DNA of 64,000 nt from Chloroflexota bacterium. Lineage in GTDB: Bacteria > Chloroflexota > Chloroflexia > Chloroflexales > Roseiflexaceae. The stretch is taken from the NCBI GenBank assembly GCA_016875555.1, contig VGPG01000001.1, positions 24,001 through 88,000 of the forward strand. Direction: 5' to 3'. Both the position numbers and the translations under genes were made by a program. This document shows positions 1 to 11,800 of this stretch, piece after piece (within the stretch, counting starts at the first letter, position 1; every line of letters begins with the position of its first letter). The notes under the pieces were generated by a model. It was given only the letters and a program-made list of their open reading frames with translations. It made no database searches and was not told the origin of the DNA.

Positions 1-105
1 CAATCGCTGGCGTAGTGTGGCAGCGGCCGTTGCATGCAGGGCACCATCAAGCAATGCAGTCAAAAGGACCATATCCTCTTCACTTATATGATGCATCTGC
101 CCCAT
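1..105 (-). CDS. Putative anti-sigma factor, N-terminal part (runs off the window)
   Basis: Thirty-five codons are visible, starting MGQMHHISEED and continuing into an alanine/leucine-rich helix. The ATG overlaps the stop codon of the ECF sigma factor gene (TAATG), so the two are translationally coupled. A short acidic start followed by an LLDGAL-type helix directly after an ECF sigma gene is typical of zinc-finger (HC2-like) anti-sigma factors that hold the sigma factor inactive. The diagnostic cysteine/histidine motif would lie outside the window, so the call rests on position and the first residues only. Confidence 0.5.
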   Translation of the reverse strand, partial: MGQMHHISEEDMVLLTALLDGALHATAAATLRQRL

Positions 106-719
106 TATTCCCCCTGATTGGTTTGTTCAGAAGTAAGACGTCGCACGTGGGGTAAGAGTTCCGCTGCGTACAATAGCTCGCGCAGGCGCATTCGCGCGCG
201 ATTTAACCGCGATTTCACTGTCCCGATATTAATACCGGTAATCTCGGCAATTTCTTGGTAGGATAATCCTTCAATGTCGCTGAGCACAATCACTTCACGT
301 TGTTCAGCCGGAATCGTGAATAACGCCGTGGCAATGGTTTGTTGCATCTCACGACGCAACAACTGCTCCTCGGGCCCAGCTGCAGTATCGGCAATCTGGA
401 GTGCCAGCGCATCATCATCATCATTGGTCATATCGAGCGATACACTCGGCCGGCGTTTTTGGCTACGCAACACGTCACGACACGCATTGGCAACAATTCG
501 CATTAACCACGGACGAAACTCACCGCGCAAACTCGGTAAGTGCCGATATGCCGAAATAAATGCATCTTGGGCCACGTCCGCCGCATGATCGGCATCACCG
601 AGCATACGCAGACACAAACCGTAAGCCCGCGCTTGATAGCGGTCTACGAGTCGATTAAAGCTCTCAGAGTCACCGTTGAGCGCTGCATTTACTAGGTGTT
701 GATCATCGTGTTCGTACAT
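105..719 (-). CDS. ECF-family RNA polymerase sigma factor
   Basis: The 204-residue product has the two-domain ECF layout. Sigma region 2 covers about residues 10-85 (DRYQARAYGLCLRML, then DVAQDAFISAYRHL and FRPWLMRIVANACRD). Region 4 covers about 130-185, with the helix-turn-helix LSYQEIAEITGINIGTVKSR. A longer in-frame start at 803 lies inside the upstream phosphoesterase gene; the start at 719 (MYEHDDQ) matches where the family begins. The gene lies in a minus-strand run with a small membrane protein and a metallophosphoesterase upstream and a probable anti-sigma factor overlapping its end. It should direct RNA polymerase to a stress or envelope regulon; the signal is unknown. Confidence 0.9.
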   Translation of the reverse strand: MYEHDDQHLVNAALNGDSESFNRLVDRYQARAYGLCLRMLGDADHAADVAQDAFISAYRHLPSLRGEFRPWLMRIVANACRDVLRSQKRRPSVSLDMTNDDDDALALQIADTAAGPEEQLLRREMQQTIATALFTIPAEQREVIVLSDIEGLSYQEIAEITGINIGTVKSRLNRARMRLRELLYAAELLPHVRRLTSEQTNQGE

Positions 720-741
720 TCTGTTACCCACTGAAGGAGCG

Positions 742-1551
742 TTACGCGTGCCAACGTTGCCGGTGTTCAACCTCAACCACAAATTTCCGTGTCGGCACAT
801 CAAAGAGATGTCGCTGTATCAACACGTCGTGTGCGGTAATTTCAAGTGTGTTATAGGCACACATATGCCGTTCACGTGACTTACCACGACGCGATGTACT
901 TGTACCAGATTGACAAATCAGCGTTCCACGTGCGAGCTCCGGCATCGTGTCACGGGTGTGTCCTACATACGAAAGATGAAGATGTCCGGACAGGACCACA
1001 TCAATCGCACACTCATCAAGCAACGCTGCCACTTGGTCGGAGTTCCGCATGCGTGCGCGCTTTTTGACACCGGGTGGATTCACCAGCTGATGATGCATGA
1101 CAACCACACGTCGATTGCCAGCAGGTATTTGTGATACAGCGTGTCGGAGATGTGCCCGTTGGGCTGCATTCACATAGCCACTATCAATACACCATCCATG
1201 CGCAGAGACGAGCCCGACCACACTCACACCGGGCAAGTGCATAACTGGCATCAAATCAGTACTGATATGCCGCCGATAAAAGAAATACGGATCAAACAAA
1301 CGCTTATACACGTGATAGAGTGGCACATCATGATTCCCAGGTACCACAAATCGCGGTTCAGGCGTTTGTGACAACCACGCAGTAATCGTCTGCCACTGAT
1401 CAGCATTATCAGCACGTTGCACAAAATCACCTGATACCACAAACAAATCAGGCGCATAGCGCTGTGCATCTTGGAGGACGATGTCAGCAATCGCGGCATC
1501 AAATGGTGGACCGGCATGCAAATCCGAACAATGGAACACACGGATGGTCAT
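742..1551 (-). CDS. Calcineurin-like metallophosphoesterase
   Basis: The 269-residue protein carries the full dimetal phosphoesterase signature in order: CSDLHAG (D-x-H) near residue 9, SGDFVQR, PGNHDVP, the metal-binding VVMHHQL and the late GHLHLS motif. This is the arrangement of class III cyclic-nucleotide phosphodiesterase (CpdA)-type enzymes and of broad phosphodiesterases, so the substrate cannot be fixed. No signal peptide is visible, so it is probably cytoplasmic. Its start overlaps the stop of the upstream 46-residue membrane protein (ATGA), and it is followed 22 bases later by the ECF sigma gene, suggesting one transcript. Confidence 0.88.
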   Translation of the reverse strand: MTIRVFHCSDLHAGPPFDAAIADIVLQDAQRYAPDLFVVSGDFVQRADNADQWQTITAWLSQTPEPRFVVPGNHDVPLYHVYKRLFDPYFFYRRHISTDLMPVMHLPGVSVVGLVSAHGWCIDSGYVNAAQRAHLRHAVSQIPAGNRRVVVMHHQLVNPPGVKKRARMRNSDQVAALLDECAIDVVLSGHLHLSYVGHTRDTMPELARGTLICQSGTSTSRRGKSRERHMCAYNTLEITAHDVLIQRHLFDVPTRKFVVEVEHRQRWHA

Positions 1552-1688
1552 GCCTCATCCTTTGTGGTCGTCTGTGGCTGGCGTGCCTTCTCCCACGCCA
1601 AACGCACAATGGCCGCCAACACTACGACTCCACCAACCATCACCGTTGTCACAAATAGATACTTGATAACGCTTAATGCAACTTCCAT
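1548..1688 (-). CDS. Small single-pass membrane protein, function unknown
   Basis: A 46-residue product starting MEVALSVIKYLF with one hydrophobic segment (about residues 8-28) and a charged tail ending in TTTKDEA. The start at 1688 is preceded by a clear ribosome-binding site (GAGGAAA), whereas the longer start at 1733 has none. The stop overlaps the ATG of the metallophosphoesterase (ATGA). It heads the operon containing the phosphoesterase and ECF sigma factor. I do not recognise a family. Confidence 0.6.
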   Translation of the reverse strand: MEVALSVIKYLFVTTVMVGGVVVLAAIVRLAWEKARQPQTTTKDEA

Positions 1689-1764
1689 CTTTTCCTCAAC
1701 ACGTTGTATTGTTCGCGCGTGCGACACGTCCATGTGTCGTGCGAATACAGAACAATGCTATCAA

Positions 1765-1773
1765 ATTGTAGCA
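1765..1773 (-). promoter_or_regulatory. Extended -10 promoter candidate for the 1-1688 operon
   Basis: On the minus strand the sequence reads TGCTACAAT, an extended -10 (TGn plus TACAAT), about 77 bases upstream of the start at 1688. No good -35 is seen. The leader between them contains a short hairpin (about 1719-1742) stabilised partly by G-U pairs. Confidence 0.35.
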
Positions 1774-1867
1774 TACCCAACCGATTACACAGCAATAATT
1801 CGGTATTATGTGATAATAGATGAGTTCATGCATGTCACGACTGGCGTAGGTAATAAAGGAACACGTT

Positions 1868-3256
1868 ATGCGACGCATCGCGTATTGTAGTCCCATCAAT
1901 CCCGTGCATTCTGGGATTTCTGATTACAGCGAAGAGTTACTTCCATATCTTGGTCAATACGTTGATATCACGGTATACATCGATCATGGCATGACACCTA
2001 CGAATCCAGATCTTGCCACACACGTACGTGTGCGTTCGCTGACACACCTTATCGCCGACCACGCCCAACAACCATACGATGCTATTCTGTATCACATGGG
2101 CAATAGCCCGGCACACTTTCAAATATGGGATGTTGCACAGCGATTACCCGGTGTCGTGGTATTGCATGATTTGGTGCTACACCACTTTATGTTGCAATAC
2201 CATGCCGTCCATCATCGCAATATGGCTGCATATACACAACTCGCAACCCACTATTATGCTGATGCTGGTAGCGCTATAGCCGAGCGCATGCTCCAAGGGG
2301 TATTTGACGATAGTGTCTTTCAGATGCCGCTCTGTCAGCCCGTACTCAACACTGCACAGCTGGTGATAAGTCATAGTCACTACGTTGCAGATGCAATTGC
2401 CACGCTTCGCCCTGATTGCAAACGTGCAGTTGTGCCAATGGGTGTTCCGGTACTCCCGATTATTGATCCTGCTCCGCTCCGTGATCAACTGCATCTTGGC
2501 GACGATGCCTTTATCATTGCGTCGTTTGGTCATGTCAACCCATACAAACGCGTTGACCAGGTGCTCCGTACCATCCGCACGCTACGGCGTGCCGGGATTA
2601 ACGCGCACTACATCATTGTCGGGAGCGTCTCACCGAACTTCGCACTTGAGGCATTGGTGCGACGCACGGGCACACAGGGTGCGGTGCATGTCACAGGGTA
2701 TGCGTCTGCGACCGACTTTGCGTTGTATGTCGCAGTTGCCGATGTATGCGTTAATTTGCGGCACCCAACAGCAGGTGAAACATCAGCGAGTTTGTTGCGC
2801 CTATTGGCAGCGGCCAAACCCACCGTAATCACGGCAAGTGGTTCATTCCTCGAAATCCCGCGCCATGCCGCTGTGCATATTCCACTTGACCAGAGTGAAG
2901 GAGCAATGCTGACCGCTAGTACCTTTTTACTCCACCAACATCCAGCCGTGCGCCACGCACTCGGTCATAATGCACGAACATTTGTCCAACAAGGCCATAC
3001 CCTCGCAGATTCAGCGGCCGCATATATGCACACCCTTGCTAGCCACTTCGGTTGGGAGACGCCGGTCATCACTCGTGCACCACTATGGAACGTTGAACCG
3101 GTGCTCCCGAACCAATTCAGCGCATTACCACGGCCACTCACGCACGACAGCGCCACGATACGCACAGCACCATCAACTGTGATGCATCATGACGCTATTC
3201 TGCCGTATGCCAGTCACCGTATTGCACAACTCATCAAAGGGTTATGGAAGCAGTAG
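1868..3256 (+). CDS. GT4-family (GT-B fold) glycosyltransferase
   Basis: The 462-residue protein starts MRRIAYCSPINPVHSGISDY, the N-terminal glycine/serine loop of GT-B transferases. Its C-terminal half has the nucleotide-sugar binding features of family GT4: SFGHVNPYKRVDQVL around residue 220 and a GETSASLLRLLAAAKPTV segment near 300-320. A ribosome-binding site (AAAGGA) precedes the ATG. It probably transfers a sugar onto an envelope polysaccharide or lipid; donor and acceptor are not deducible. Its stop lies 4 bases from the convergent stop of the caspase-like protease gene, leaving no room for a separate terminator. Confidence 0.88.
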   Translation: MRRIAYCSPINPVHSGISDYSEELLPYLGQYVDITVYIDHGMTPTNPDLATHVRVRSLTHLIADHAQQPYDAILYHMGNSPAHFQIWDVAQRLPGVVVLHDLVLHHFMLQYHAVHHRNMAAYTQLATHYYADAGSAIAERMLQGVFDDSVFQMPLCQPVLNTAQLVISHSHYVADAIATLRPDCKRAVVPMGVPVLPIIDPAPLRDQLHLGDDAFIIASFGHVNPYKRVDQVLRTIRTLRRAGINAHYIIVGSVSPNFALEALVRRTGTQGAVHVTGYASATDFALYVAVADVCVNLRHPTAGETSASLLRLLAAAKPTVITASGSFLEIPRHAAVHIPLDQSEGAMLTASTFLLHQHPAVRHALGHNARTFVQQGHTLADSAAAYMHTLASHFGWETPVITRAPLWNVEPVLPNQFSALPRPLTHDSATIRTAPSTVMHHDAILPYASHRIAQLIKGLWKQ

Positions 3257-3260
3257 TACG

Positions 3261-5816
3261 CTAGCGGCTCAACACCATTTTGGTTAATTCTTGGTTGCTC
3301 ATCGTCACATGCGCATTGCGTGGCAACCAGAGTCCATCGCTTGTCTGCACCATGGATTTCATACTAAATCGCACATCAGGAACGGTTATTCCTTTGGCTT
3401 GATAGCGTGGATTGGTGGTAGCCACAATCGACAGTTGTGCCCCACTGGTCGGGTCAATGTATTTCTGCAACGTCGCTTTGGCCTGCCGGAGCATATCAGC
3501 CGGAATATCACTTTCTTGGAGAATCATGTGCCGGAGCACTTTGGGCACACGCGATACTGCCATTAACTGCATACTACCGCTCTCCGTTGAATGCTTAATC
3601 GAGACGTGTGATTGACCACCTTTGAGCGCAACCCAAGGATCTCCAAGCAGAATGAACTCAATCAGCGTCTTCATGTCAACGTCATCCAGAAACCCCTGGC
3701 GGTCATACATGGTCTGGGCAAACTCGAGGCGTGCAAAATGCAAAGCCATGCCGACCGGCAAGCCGAGGGCCATGTGATGCGTCAGTCGTTCAAACAACAA
3801 ATCGGCACCGAGTAACGGTGTTTGTGCGCTACCATATGCGTTCACTGTAGCGCCAACAAATGCCAGTGCACCATTGGCTAACGCACGTAATGGGATTGAA
3901 TTCTCGGTAGTACGCCCAAGAAGCTCCGCACCATAACACGCTTCACTCAACAAAATAGTGCCACTGACCGTTGATCCGCTCATATGATCTGGAGTAATTG
4001 CAATGGGAAGTGCCGATGCGGCACCCCAGCTATTCGCCGACTGTCCGTAGAAGTGTGGCATGCCAGAGGCGCCATGCAAGTTGATGTAAAGCACCTCACG
4101 ACCAGATAACATGCGCTTATTGACTTGGTGGTGGTCAAGTGGTGGTGACGCAAGCAGTGTGGCATCGGTATGTAAGTTGCGCAGAACTGCTTGTGATGGA
4201 ATCTGCCACACCTCTGCGGCAATGCCACGCGCCAAGTCATCACCCTGCGCATTACGGATGCGCAACCACGCACCCAAATCAAAGCCGAGACGCCCCTCAT
4301 GATGTGCTGCTGCATGATAGTTCGTCATCGTCTGCAGAATGGTCAATAACAGTGTCGGATCGTTATCATCACCGGTTGGAATGCGTGCCACAATCCGTTG
4401 TGGAATCAAAAATCCAGAATCATCACAGGCATACGGATTATCCGACAGCAGGACTTTTTCATCATCTGGAATCGGATTATGCAGCCGATGAAACGGTATA
4501 CAATCATCGCCACCAATCAACAGCAACGTGGCAATCTCTAGACCACGACCTTGCACACGTTCGGCAAAGATGCGCACCATGTCACGAATAGCCATGGCAT
4601 CGGTGTCAACCGGATGGTGCACGCGAGTATCACCGATTGCCAAATCAACCGGGTCATCAATGTAGCCAGCACAGACCGTCATGCCTTGTTGTCGCAGGAC
4701 CTGACTGAGGAGTCGCAAACTTTGATCGATTTGTTTGCTCGCCGACATGCCAAAGCGACGAACCAAAGCAGCACGATTGGCAAGTATCATGTGCACTTGG
4801 CCATCAAACATTTTGGCATCCGCTCTGCGACGTTGCATCATCGACCCGAGCGTTGTGCCAGGCGTGGACGGCATCGCAGCAGGAGACGACTGCGCGGGCT
4901 TTGCATCACCCTTTGCCAGTGCGAGTTGCTCTTGTTCGAACATCGGTGCAACCTGTACCAAGAACTCGGTGAGACCGACAATATCCTGATCCCAGCCGAC
5001 CATTGGTTGCTCTGGTAGTTCCCAGGGGGTACGCTGTGGCGCCAAAAAGAGACGCGTATAGCTGCCATCGGGGTCCATGGCGTGAATTAACTCGAATGTT
5101 GCATCCAGCACATCAGGAGCCGTGCTCAAGCGTGCACGCAAAATCAACAATGGGAGCTGTGGTTGTGGTTCAAAATCGTGATGCGAAAGCAATCGACGTG
5201 CCTCATCAACACGACCAGATTGTCGCAAAGATTCGATGTAATACCACTGCAAATCATCGCGTGAGCTCGATGCTTGTATACTTTTGGCGAGCTCAACCGT
5301 GGCCATGTCGGCCATACCACGACGTAAATAAATCACGCCGAGTGCCAGTGGCAGTGATGCAGCAGCCTCACTTGGAACGCCACCTTCTTGCAATGGCTGA
5401 TTCAAAATGGAGCGCTGCATGGTGGCCATCCCCGCTTGAACACGCCCAAGTTGGGTCAGCGCAGTGGCAAGTCCTGCCCACGCACTACTGTCTGTTGCAT
5501 TGCGTTTGAGGAGCAGCTGAAAGTGCGGTAGTGCGAGCCCCGGTTTGTTGCTCAACAACAGAATGCGTGCCATCAACATGCTTGGTGCAAGCGCTTCTGG
5601 ACAACGCCGCATCAACGCTTGGGCACCACGCCACGCCTGCTGATACGCACCCGCCTGAATGGCCGCTTCGCAGGCGCGTCGTACCCACGCAAATGGAATG
5701 ATATCGGGCAATCGTGGATCTGCGGACGGCGTCGACCATGGACTTGACGCACGTAACGATAGATCGAGACCAGGAAGAACTGAGCTGTCCCACATCTCGT
5801 ACTTCCGCTGTTCCAT
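3261..5816 (-). CDS. TPR protein with caspase-fold (clan CD) cysteine protease domain
   Basis: An 851-residue protein. The start at 5816 (MEQRKYEMW) is chosen because GAGGAG lies 8 bases upstream; an in-frame ATG at 5834 lacks a site. Residues about 30-250 form TPR-like helices (YQQAWRGAQALMRR, PGLALPHFQLLLKR, SAWAGLATALTQLG). The second half is protease-like: LYINLHGASG with the presumed catalytic His at about residue 581, then ILLSEACYGAEL with the presumed Cys at about 627. Next come IPLRALANGALAFVGAT and the FILLGDPWVAL block typical of gingipain/C25 and CHAT domains. Both catalytic residues are present, so the enzyme is probably active. About 120 residues follow the domain. It is the last gene of an operon after the giant NACHT-TPR gene (gap of 55 bases from the chosen start). 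C25-like versus CHAT-like assignment is open. Confidence 0.8.
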   Translation of the reverse strand: MEQRKYEMWDSSVLPGLDLSLRASSPWSTPSADPRLPDIIPFAWVRRACEAAIQAGAYQQAWRGAQALMRRCPEALAPSMLMARILLLSNKPGLALPHFQLLLKRNATDSSAWAGLATALTQLGRVQAGMATMQRSILNQPLQEGGVPSEAAASLPLALGVIYLRRGMADMATVELAKSIQASSSRDDLQWYYIESLRQSGRVDEARRLLSHHDFEPQPQLPLLILRARLSTAPDVLDATFELIHAMDPDGSYTRLFLAPQRTPWELPEQPMVGWDQDIVGLTEFLVQVAPMFEQEQLALAKGDAKPAQSSPAAMPSTPGTTLGSMMQRRRADAKMFDGQVHMILANRAALVRRFGMSASKQIDQSLRLLSQVLRQQGMTVCAGYIDDPVDLAIGDTRVHHPVDTDAMAIRDMVRIFAERVQGRGLEIATLLLIGGDDCIPFHRLHNPIPDDEKVLLSDNPYACDDSGFLIPQRIVARIPTGDDNDPTLLLTILQTMTNYHAAAHHEGRLGFDLGAWLRIRNAQGDDLARGIAAEVWQIPSQAVLRNLHTDATLLASPPLDHHQVNKRMLSGREVLYINLHGASGMPHFYGQSANSWGAASALPIAITPDHMSGSTVSGTILLSEACYGAELLGRTTENSIPLRALANGALAFVGATVNAYGSAQTPLLGADLLFERLTHHMALGLPVGMALHFARLEFAQTMYDRQGFLDDVDMKTLIEFILLGDPWVALKGGQSHVSIKHSTESGSMQLMAVSRVPKVLRHMILQESDIPADMLRQAKATLQKYIDPTSGAQLSIVATTNPRYQAKGITVPDVRFSMKSMVQTSDGLWLPRNAHVTMSNQELTKMVLSR

Positions 5817-5871
5817 AACCCAACTCCTCACCATTCATAAACGCCACTGAACAACTGCTCAGCCTGCAGCA

Positions 5872-8800
5872 CTATTTCTCTTTGACTCGTGACCGATCGC
5901 CAATTTGCTTACGCCAGAAGCTCAGTGGGCCGAGGCGCGCTATCATCTGTTGTGCCTCTTTGAGACTTGGATCCAACTTGTGTGCTTGTTGGAAGGCCCA
6001 TAGCGCTTTACGGTCATCCTTATACTTATGCTGTATGCGTCCTAACGCCATAAACCCCTGTGCATTTTGCCCATCAAGTCGTACCGCTTGTTCTGCTGCT
6101 TCAATGGCTTCATCGCGCAAATTCAATTTGCTTGCAATATCAGCAAACAGGAGCAGTTGTTCGACATCTGCAGGCAGATGCGTCATCATTTGTACGAGGA
6201 GCTCACGCGCTTCATCGGTACGCTTCAGGGCGTGCAAGACTTCTGCCAGAGCAATACGATGGGCAACCACATGTGCCTCAACATACATGGCTAAGCGTAG
6301 GTGCTCAAAGGCATCTTCCCACTCTGCGCGTTTTATGGCGATTTTGGCCAAACCAGCGTGGGCCTCCACACAATTGCGATCATGGCTAATTGCCGCAATA
6401 AACGATTTGTGAGCCTCTACATCGTTGCCCATGGTCATGTAGGCCTGGCCGATGCGGGCCAAGGCCGCCACATTAAATGCATCAATCGCCAACGCACTCT
6501 GATAGTCTTCGATGGCGCTGGCATACATGTGTTGCGCCATGTTGACATCACCCAACGTCAAATATCGCTCCACATCATTACTAAAGATAATCGGGGCTTT
6601 TACTGGTGGTTGTGCGGGTTCATCTGGTGATTCTGGCACATCTACCACAATCTGATGATCTTGAATGACCGGCAATGCCACACGCTCATCGAACACCACC
6701 ACCTCTTTTTCACTTGCCTTTTCTTTGGTGGGGTACTTCGATTCGAACTTCGTTAGTGCGCGCGTGTAGGTTGCTTTGTCATTACCATACCGAACAGCAT
6801 CCTTATATGCGCGATGCGCTCCATCACGGTTACCCACATTCTCGTAGTGTGCAGCGAGTTCTAAGTGCCAATCTGGATTATTCGGATTGCGTTCAATGGC
6901 TTGTTCAAGATTGGTAATTGCATCTTGCACACGCCCAATCAACACCAATAACCGTGAGAGTGCATAGAGTGGTGCTGTCCGTTTGGGATCCACATTGCTT
7001 GCACTGAGATAGGCACTGCGCGCATTATCAAACATCCCCAACTGCATACACGCATCGCCGAGCAACATATGCCAATCAACCATGTCGCCCTTCAAGGTGA
7101 TTGCAGCAATCACCGAGGCGCGTGCTTCACGCGTGCGCGCTGTTTGCATGTAGAGCTGCGCCAACTCGTAGTGATGTTCGGCGTTATTAGGCTCATAGCG
7201 CGTGGCACGCTGTGCCGCACTAATGGCCCGATCAACACGTCCATCCGCAAGATACGCATTGCGCAACATAGCACTTAATGCGCCACTATCCGGCACCAAC
7301 TCCTGTGCTTGCTCAAGTGCCACAATTGCCTCTTTGACACGATCAACGCGCATCAACAGTCGACCATACCACTGTTGTACCCCAGCATGTGCCGGCAGTG
7401 CGGTTGCGGCGATTTTGAGCGCAGATTCTGCTACGCTAATATCGCCAGCCATGAACGCAATGCGTCCATAGGTGTACTGATCGTAGACGGAGAGTGGTGC
7501 ACCGGCCAGCACATAGCGCATATCCTCGAGTGCTTCGGTGTAGCGTTCAAGGAACGCCAACGACATTGCGCGACGTTGACGAATGTGCGCAGCCAGGTCA
7601 TTCTGAGCAATCATGCTTGCATCCACCGCATCGCCACTCAACGGACGTGGGTCAACATCACCCTGCAATGCCGCCGCTGCATCGAATGAATCAACTGCTT
7701 CGTCGTGCCGTGCAAGCATTTGCAGGGCCACACCACGCTCAAAGATACCCCGTGGATGATCACCCTCAATTATCAAGGCCCGTTCAAACGATTGCAGTGC
7801 AGCCATCAACTTGATTTGCTGGTCTGAGCTATGCCGCGTAAAGGCATCAAGATCACGTGGCAACGGCACCTGTTGTCGCAGTGCCATGCCCAAACACAAA
7901 TGATAGACAGCAATACCATCGTTGGCATCAACGGCTCGAGTAAACACTTGTGCCGCCTCATCAAAGTAATCGTTGTCAATCAAGAGGATGCCGTACGCCA
8001 AGGCAGATGGCCCATATTCTCGATCGAGTTCGTGCGCTTTGCGTGCCGCATTCAGTGCATTGGTGAACTCACCTTTTGCACGGAGCACACGAGACAAGAC
8101 GCGCCAGTATTCACTGATATCGCCTTGGAGTGCCACGGCTTGTTTGGCCAATGTCTCTGCTTCATCAATGTGATGTTTGGCCAACATCACCTCTGCTAGC
8201 CCTGAGATGGCATCGGCACCAGTGGGATGCTTTGCAATCACGTAGCGTAACTCTTGTTCGGCTGCATCGTACTCTTCGGCTTGTAACAACAGCACTCCGA
8301 AGCGATACACCAAACTGACATCATTTGGCGCGAGTTCAACTGCACGTTCCATGCACTGCGCGGCGTGCGCCGCATCATTGACCCGTTCGTAGTCTTCGGC
8401 AAATGTCACCCACCACTCGGTGCGATGATCGTTGCTCCGCAATGCCACAATCATGTGGGGAATTACCTCGCGGAAACGACCCAACTCGCGCAAGACGGCC
8501 GCCAATTGGTAGCGCGCTTCACCATGTGTGGAGTGGTGTTTTACGGCACGCTCGGCCGCTTCAAGCGCACGTGGAAGGTTTTGTTGGCGCTGCATGATTT
8601 GTGACATCAAAATCAACGCATCAACGTCATTTGCATCACGTCGCAATGCTTCTATCACATCATCGGCCGCTTGCTCTGGGTTATTCTGGTTCAGATGCAA
8701 CTCCGCACGTTTGCGCCACAACGCAGGATGATCCATCGCCACTTCAAGGGCACGATCAATCTCGGCTATGGCCTCGTGATGGCGCCCACGTGCAACATGC

Positions 8801-11800
8801 ACATCGGCCAAATCCGCACGCCAGTGATGGGCGGTTGGACGTTTTTGCAAGGCCTTTTCAAAGGCAACAATGGCATGTTTGCTCTGACCAACCGCCAGAT
8901 ACGAGCGCCCAAGTGTATGGTAGTATTCTGCATTGCCACTCAACTCAACGGCTTTTTGCAATGCTGACACGGCATCGTTGTGTGACCCAATCTGATACAG
9001 AAGCGAGCCCAGCATATACTGCCACGCCGCATTGTTGGGTCGCTTCTGGACTGCTTTGCGGTAACTGCTGACTGCAGCCGACCGCAAATCAAGACCCAGC
9101 AACGCTTCGCCGAGCAATGCGTGATTTTCGCCGTTTTCTACATCATATTCAACCGCTTGTTCCGCACATTCACGCGCCTCTGACCACCGCGCACTCTTGG
9201 CATAGGCCTTGCTCATTTGCGCATATGTCTGGGCCATGACCGGTTTGGTCGTGCTTTTGCTTTGCGGCGCACTACGTTCGATATCAAGTGCCTGTTGGAA
9301 TTCAATAATCGCCGCCTCAGGGACACCCATGGCCGTGAGCACTTCGCCAAAGCGCATGTGATGGATTGCCGACTTGGGCATCAAGCTGACGAGTCGTTGT
9401 GCGGCATCAGCAGCCTGTGACAAATCATTGAAGTGCAGTGCTACGTCGCGCAAACCGGCAAGCACACCCTCGTTCGTGGCATCGAGTGCATATGCCTGTT
9501 GATAGAGTTCGTGTGCCTCACCCATGCGATTCAACGCACGCAACGCATCCGCAGCAATCACCAACGCACTCACCGAGTTAGATTCGATTCCCAACGCCTG
9601 TTGCGCAATTTGCCACGCCTGGGTAAAGAGCCCTTGATCATACATAAACTTACTGTGCGCACATTGCACATCGATGCGTTGGGGCGCAAGGCGTGTCGCA
9701 TTCTGGAAGAGTTCTGTGGCTTCGTCCACTCGATTTGTGTGCACGGCCAACTGAGCCAGCTGCACCATCGCATCAACGTTGCTCGCATCGATGGTATGTG
9801 CTTTGTGTGCTAGGTCGTACGCCTCATCATAGCGGTGCTGCGATGCCAACGTATTGCTGTACGCAAGCAGCGTTTCGATGGAGTCTGGTTTGTGTTGTAG
9901 TGACTGCACAAAACTCGAAATGGCCTCAGCAATGCGTCCTGCTCCGGCCAACGCTTGACCAAGTGCCGTCAGCACCAATGGATTCGTGGCAATATCAACG
10001 ATCCGCTGTAAGGCAAAGAGTGACTTTGACCATTTGCGTTCGGCGATATGCAACTGCGCCACTGCAAGCCATGTCTGTTCGTCGTGACGATTTTGCCAGA
10101 CTGCTTTCGAGAGATACTGGCGTGCACGAGGGCGTTCGCCACGTGCTAACGCAACCTGTGCTGCAGTACGCAACAAGGTGGGGTTTGTACTATGATGAAT
10201 TAACCCGCGCTGCACAATGGCCTCACCCTGGTCTAACAGTCCTAGGCGCTTGTACACGGCAACGGCATCAACCAGCAACTCTATGTTATCTCCATCAATA
10301 CCGATGGCTTTGTTGTACGCATCAGTGGCTTCGCGGTAACGTCCCACCTCAACCAACGATTTGGCCATGGCGTGGACATACGTACTGTCGTATGGTGCTA
10401 ATGCCATAGCACGTCGATAGGTAGTCAATGCACCGTCGTAATCACCGCGACTCCAGAGCAAGCCAGCCAAATCACCATGGAGTGCTGCTTCGTTTGGTCG
10501 CTGAATCAAACCTTTGCTGACCACTTGAACGGCTTCATCGTTTTGGCCGCACTGTTGCAACAATCGTGCCAGCGCACGTTGTGCGTCTATGTTGTGTGGC
10601 GATAGTTCAATAGCCTTGTGATAGGCGGCAATCGCTGCATCAACTTCGCCATGTTGCTGACTGATTTCGCCGAGCTCGATGTAGAGTCGGTCATCGTGTG
10701 GCTGCAATTCAACGGCCCGTTGCGCCGCCACCCATGCACCTGCGCTATCACCGTTTGCCATGCGCACTCGGGCAAGTACTGCATGCGTATTGGCATCAAA
10801 TGGTGCGTGTTGTAGCGCTTTTTCAACAAATGATTTGGCCGTGGCATGCTCATGGCGACGCAAACTGGTGCGTGCGAGCGCCACCAAGATATCTGGGTGA
10901 TCACCGACACTCTTCACGGCGCCCTGCAGGAGTTCATGCGCTTCGTTGACGCGCCCCAGCGTTTCAAGCACCTGACTTTTGGCACGGTACAACGCCGGAT
11001 CATCGCTTACATCGCGCATCGCCTCGTTATAGGCATCAAGGGCTGCAGTGTAGTCCTGTTGACGCATATACAGGTTGCCTAATTCTTTGGCCACCGTGGC
11101 ACCATGCTGGCGATAGGTGCGCAAAAGACTTTTGAGTGAGCCAGTGGCCGCATCGAGTGAGCCCATTTTGCCGTAGGCAACTGCAAGTTGGGTTCGACCA
11201 TGCAGATCATCGGGCTGTAGACGTGCCACATATTCATATGCCTGTACGGCAGCCGGCCAATCTTCTTGACGCATGGCCAATTCAGCAATCCGACGAATTA
11301 CCGTGCTGTCGTTCCGCTGATCGCCGGTGATGCCTTCGAGTTGTTGACGCGCTTGAGTAAACGCGCCCTCGGCCTGCATAATCTCAGCAATCTCCATGCG
11401 TGTTGATGCACTGGTTGCGCCTGCTGATTGCAGCAGTGATTTGACCTGTGCCGCATGTGGACCATGAATGATTGATTTCACTGCCGGGCGTGCCATGCCC
11501 AACTCGAGGAGGCGTTTGATGACTTGTGGGCGTTGCTCAGCGAGATCGAGCGCCACAGCCAAGGCATCATCATCACCGGCAATTTGTGTGACTGTCCAAT
11601 CTGCAGGATTTTTTTGTAACCAAATGCGGGCCCGTACCGCAGAGCGCACCATCACATGCCGGTACGATACCAACTGCTGTTCATAATCAAACTGCATCAA
11701 CCCGACACTCATTAACGCTTGGAGTGCAACCACATCAGCGTCAGTCGCTGGTGCACCCAATATTTGATGGGCAATCACCGCATTGCTACTGATAGCCGTA

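Noticed and set aside
9693-10409. 238-codon plus-strand frame opposite the NACHT-TPR gene
   Set aside because: One of many antisense frames produced by the repetitive TPR coding sequence; no supporting signal.
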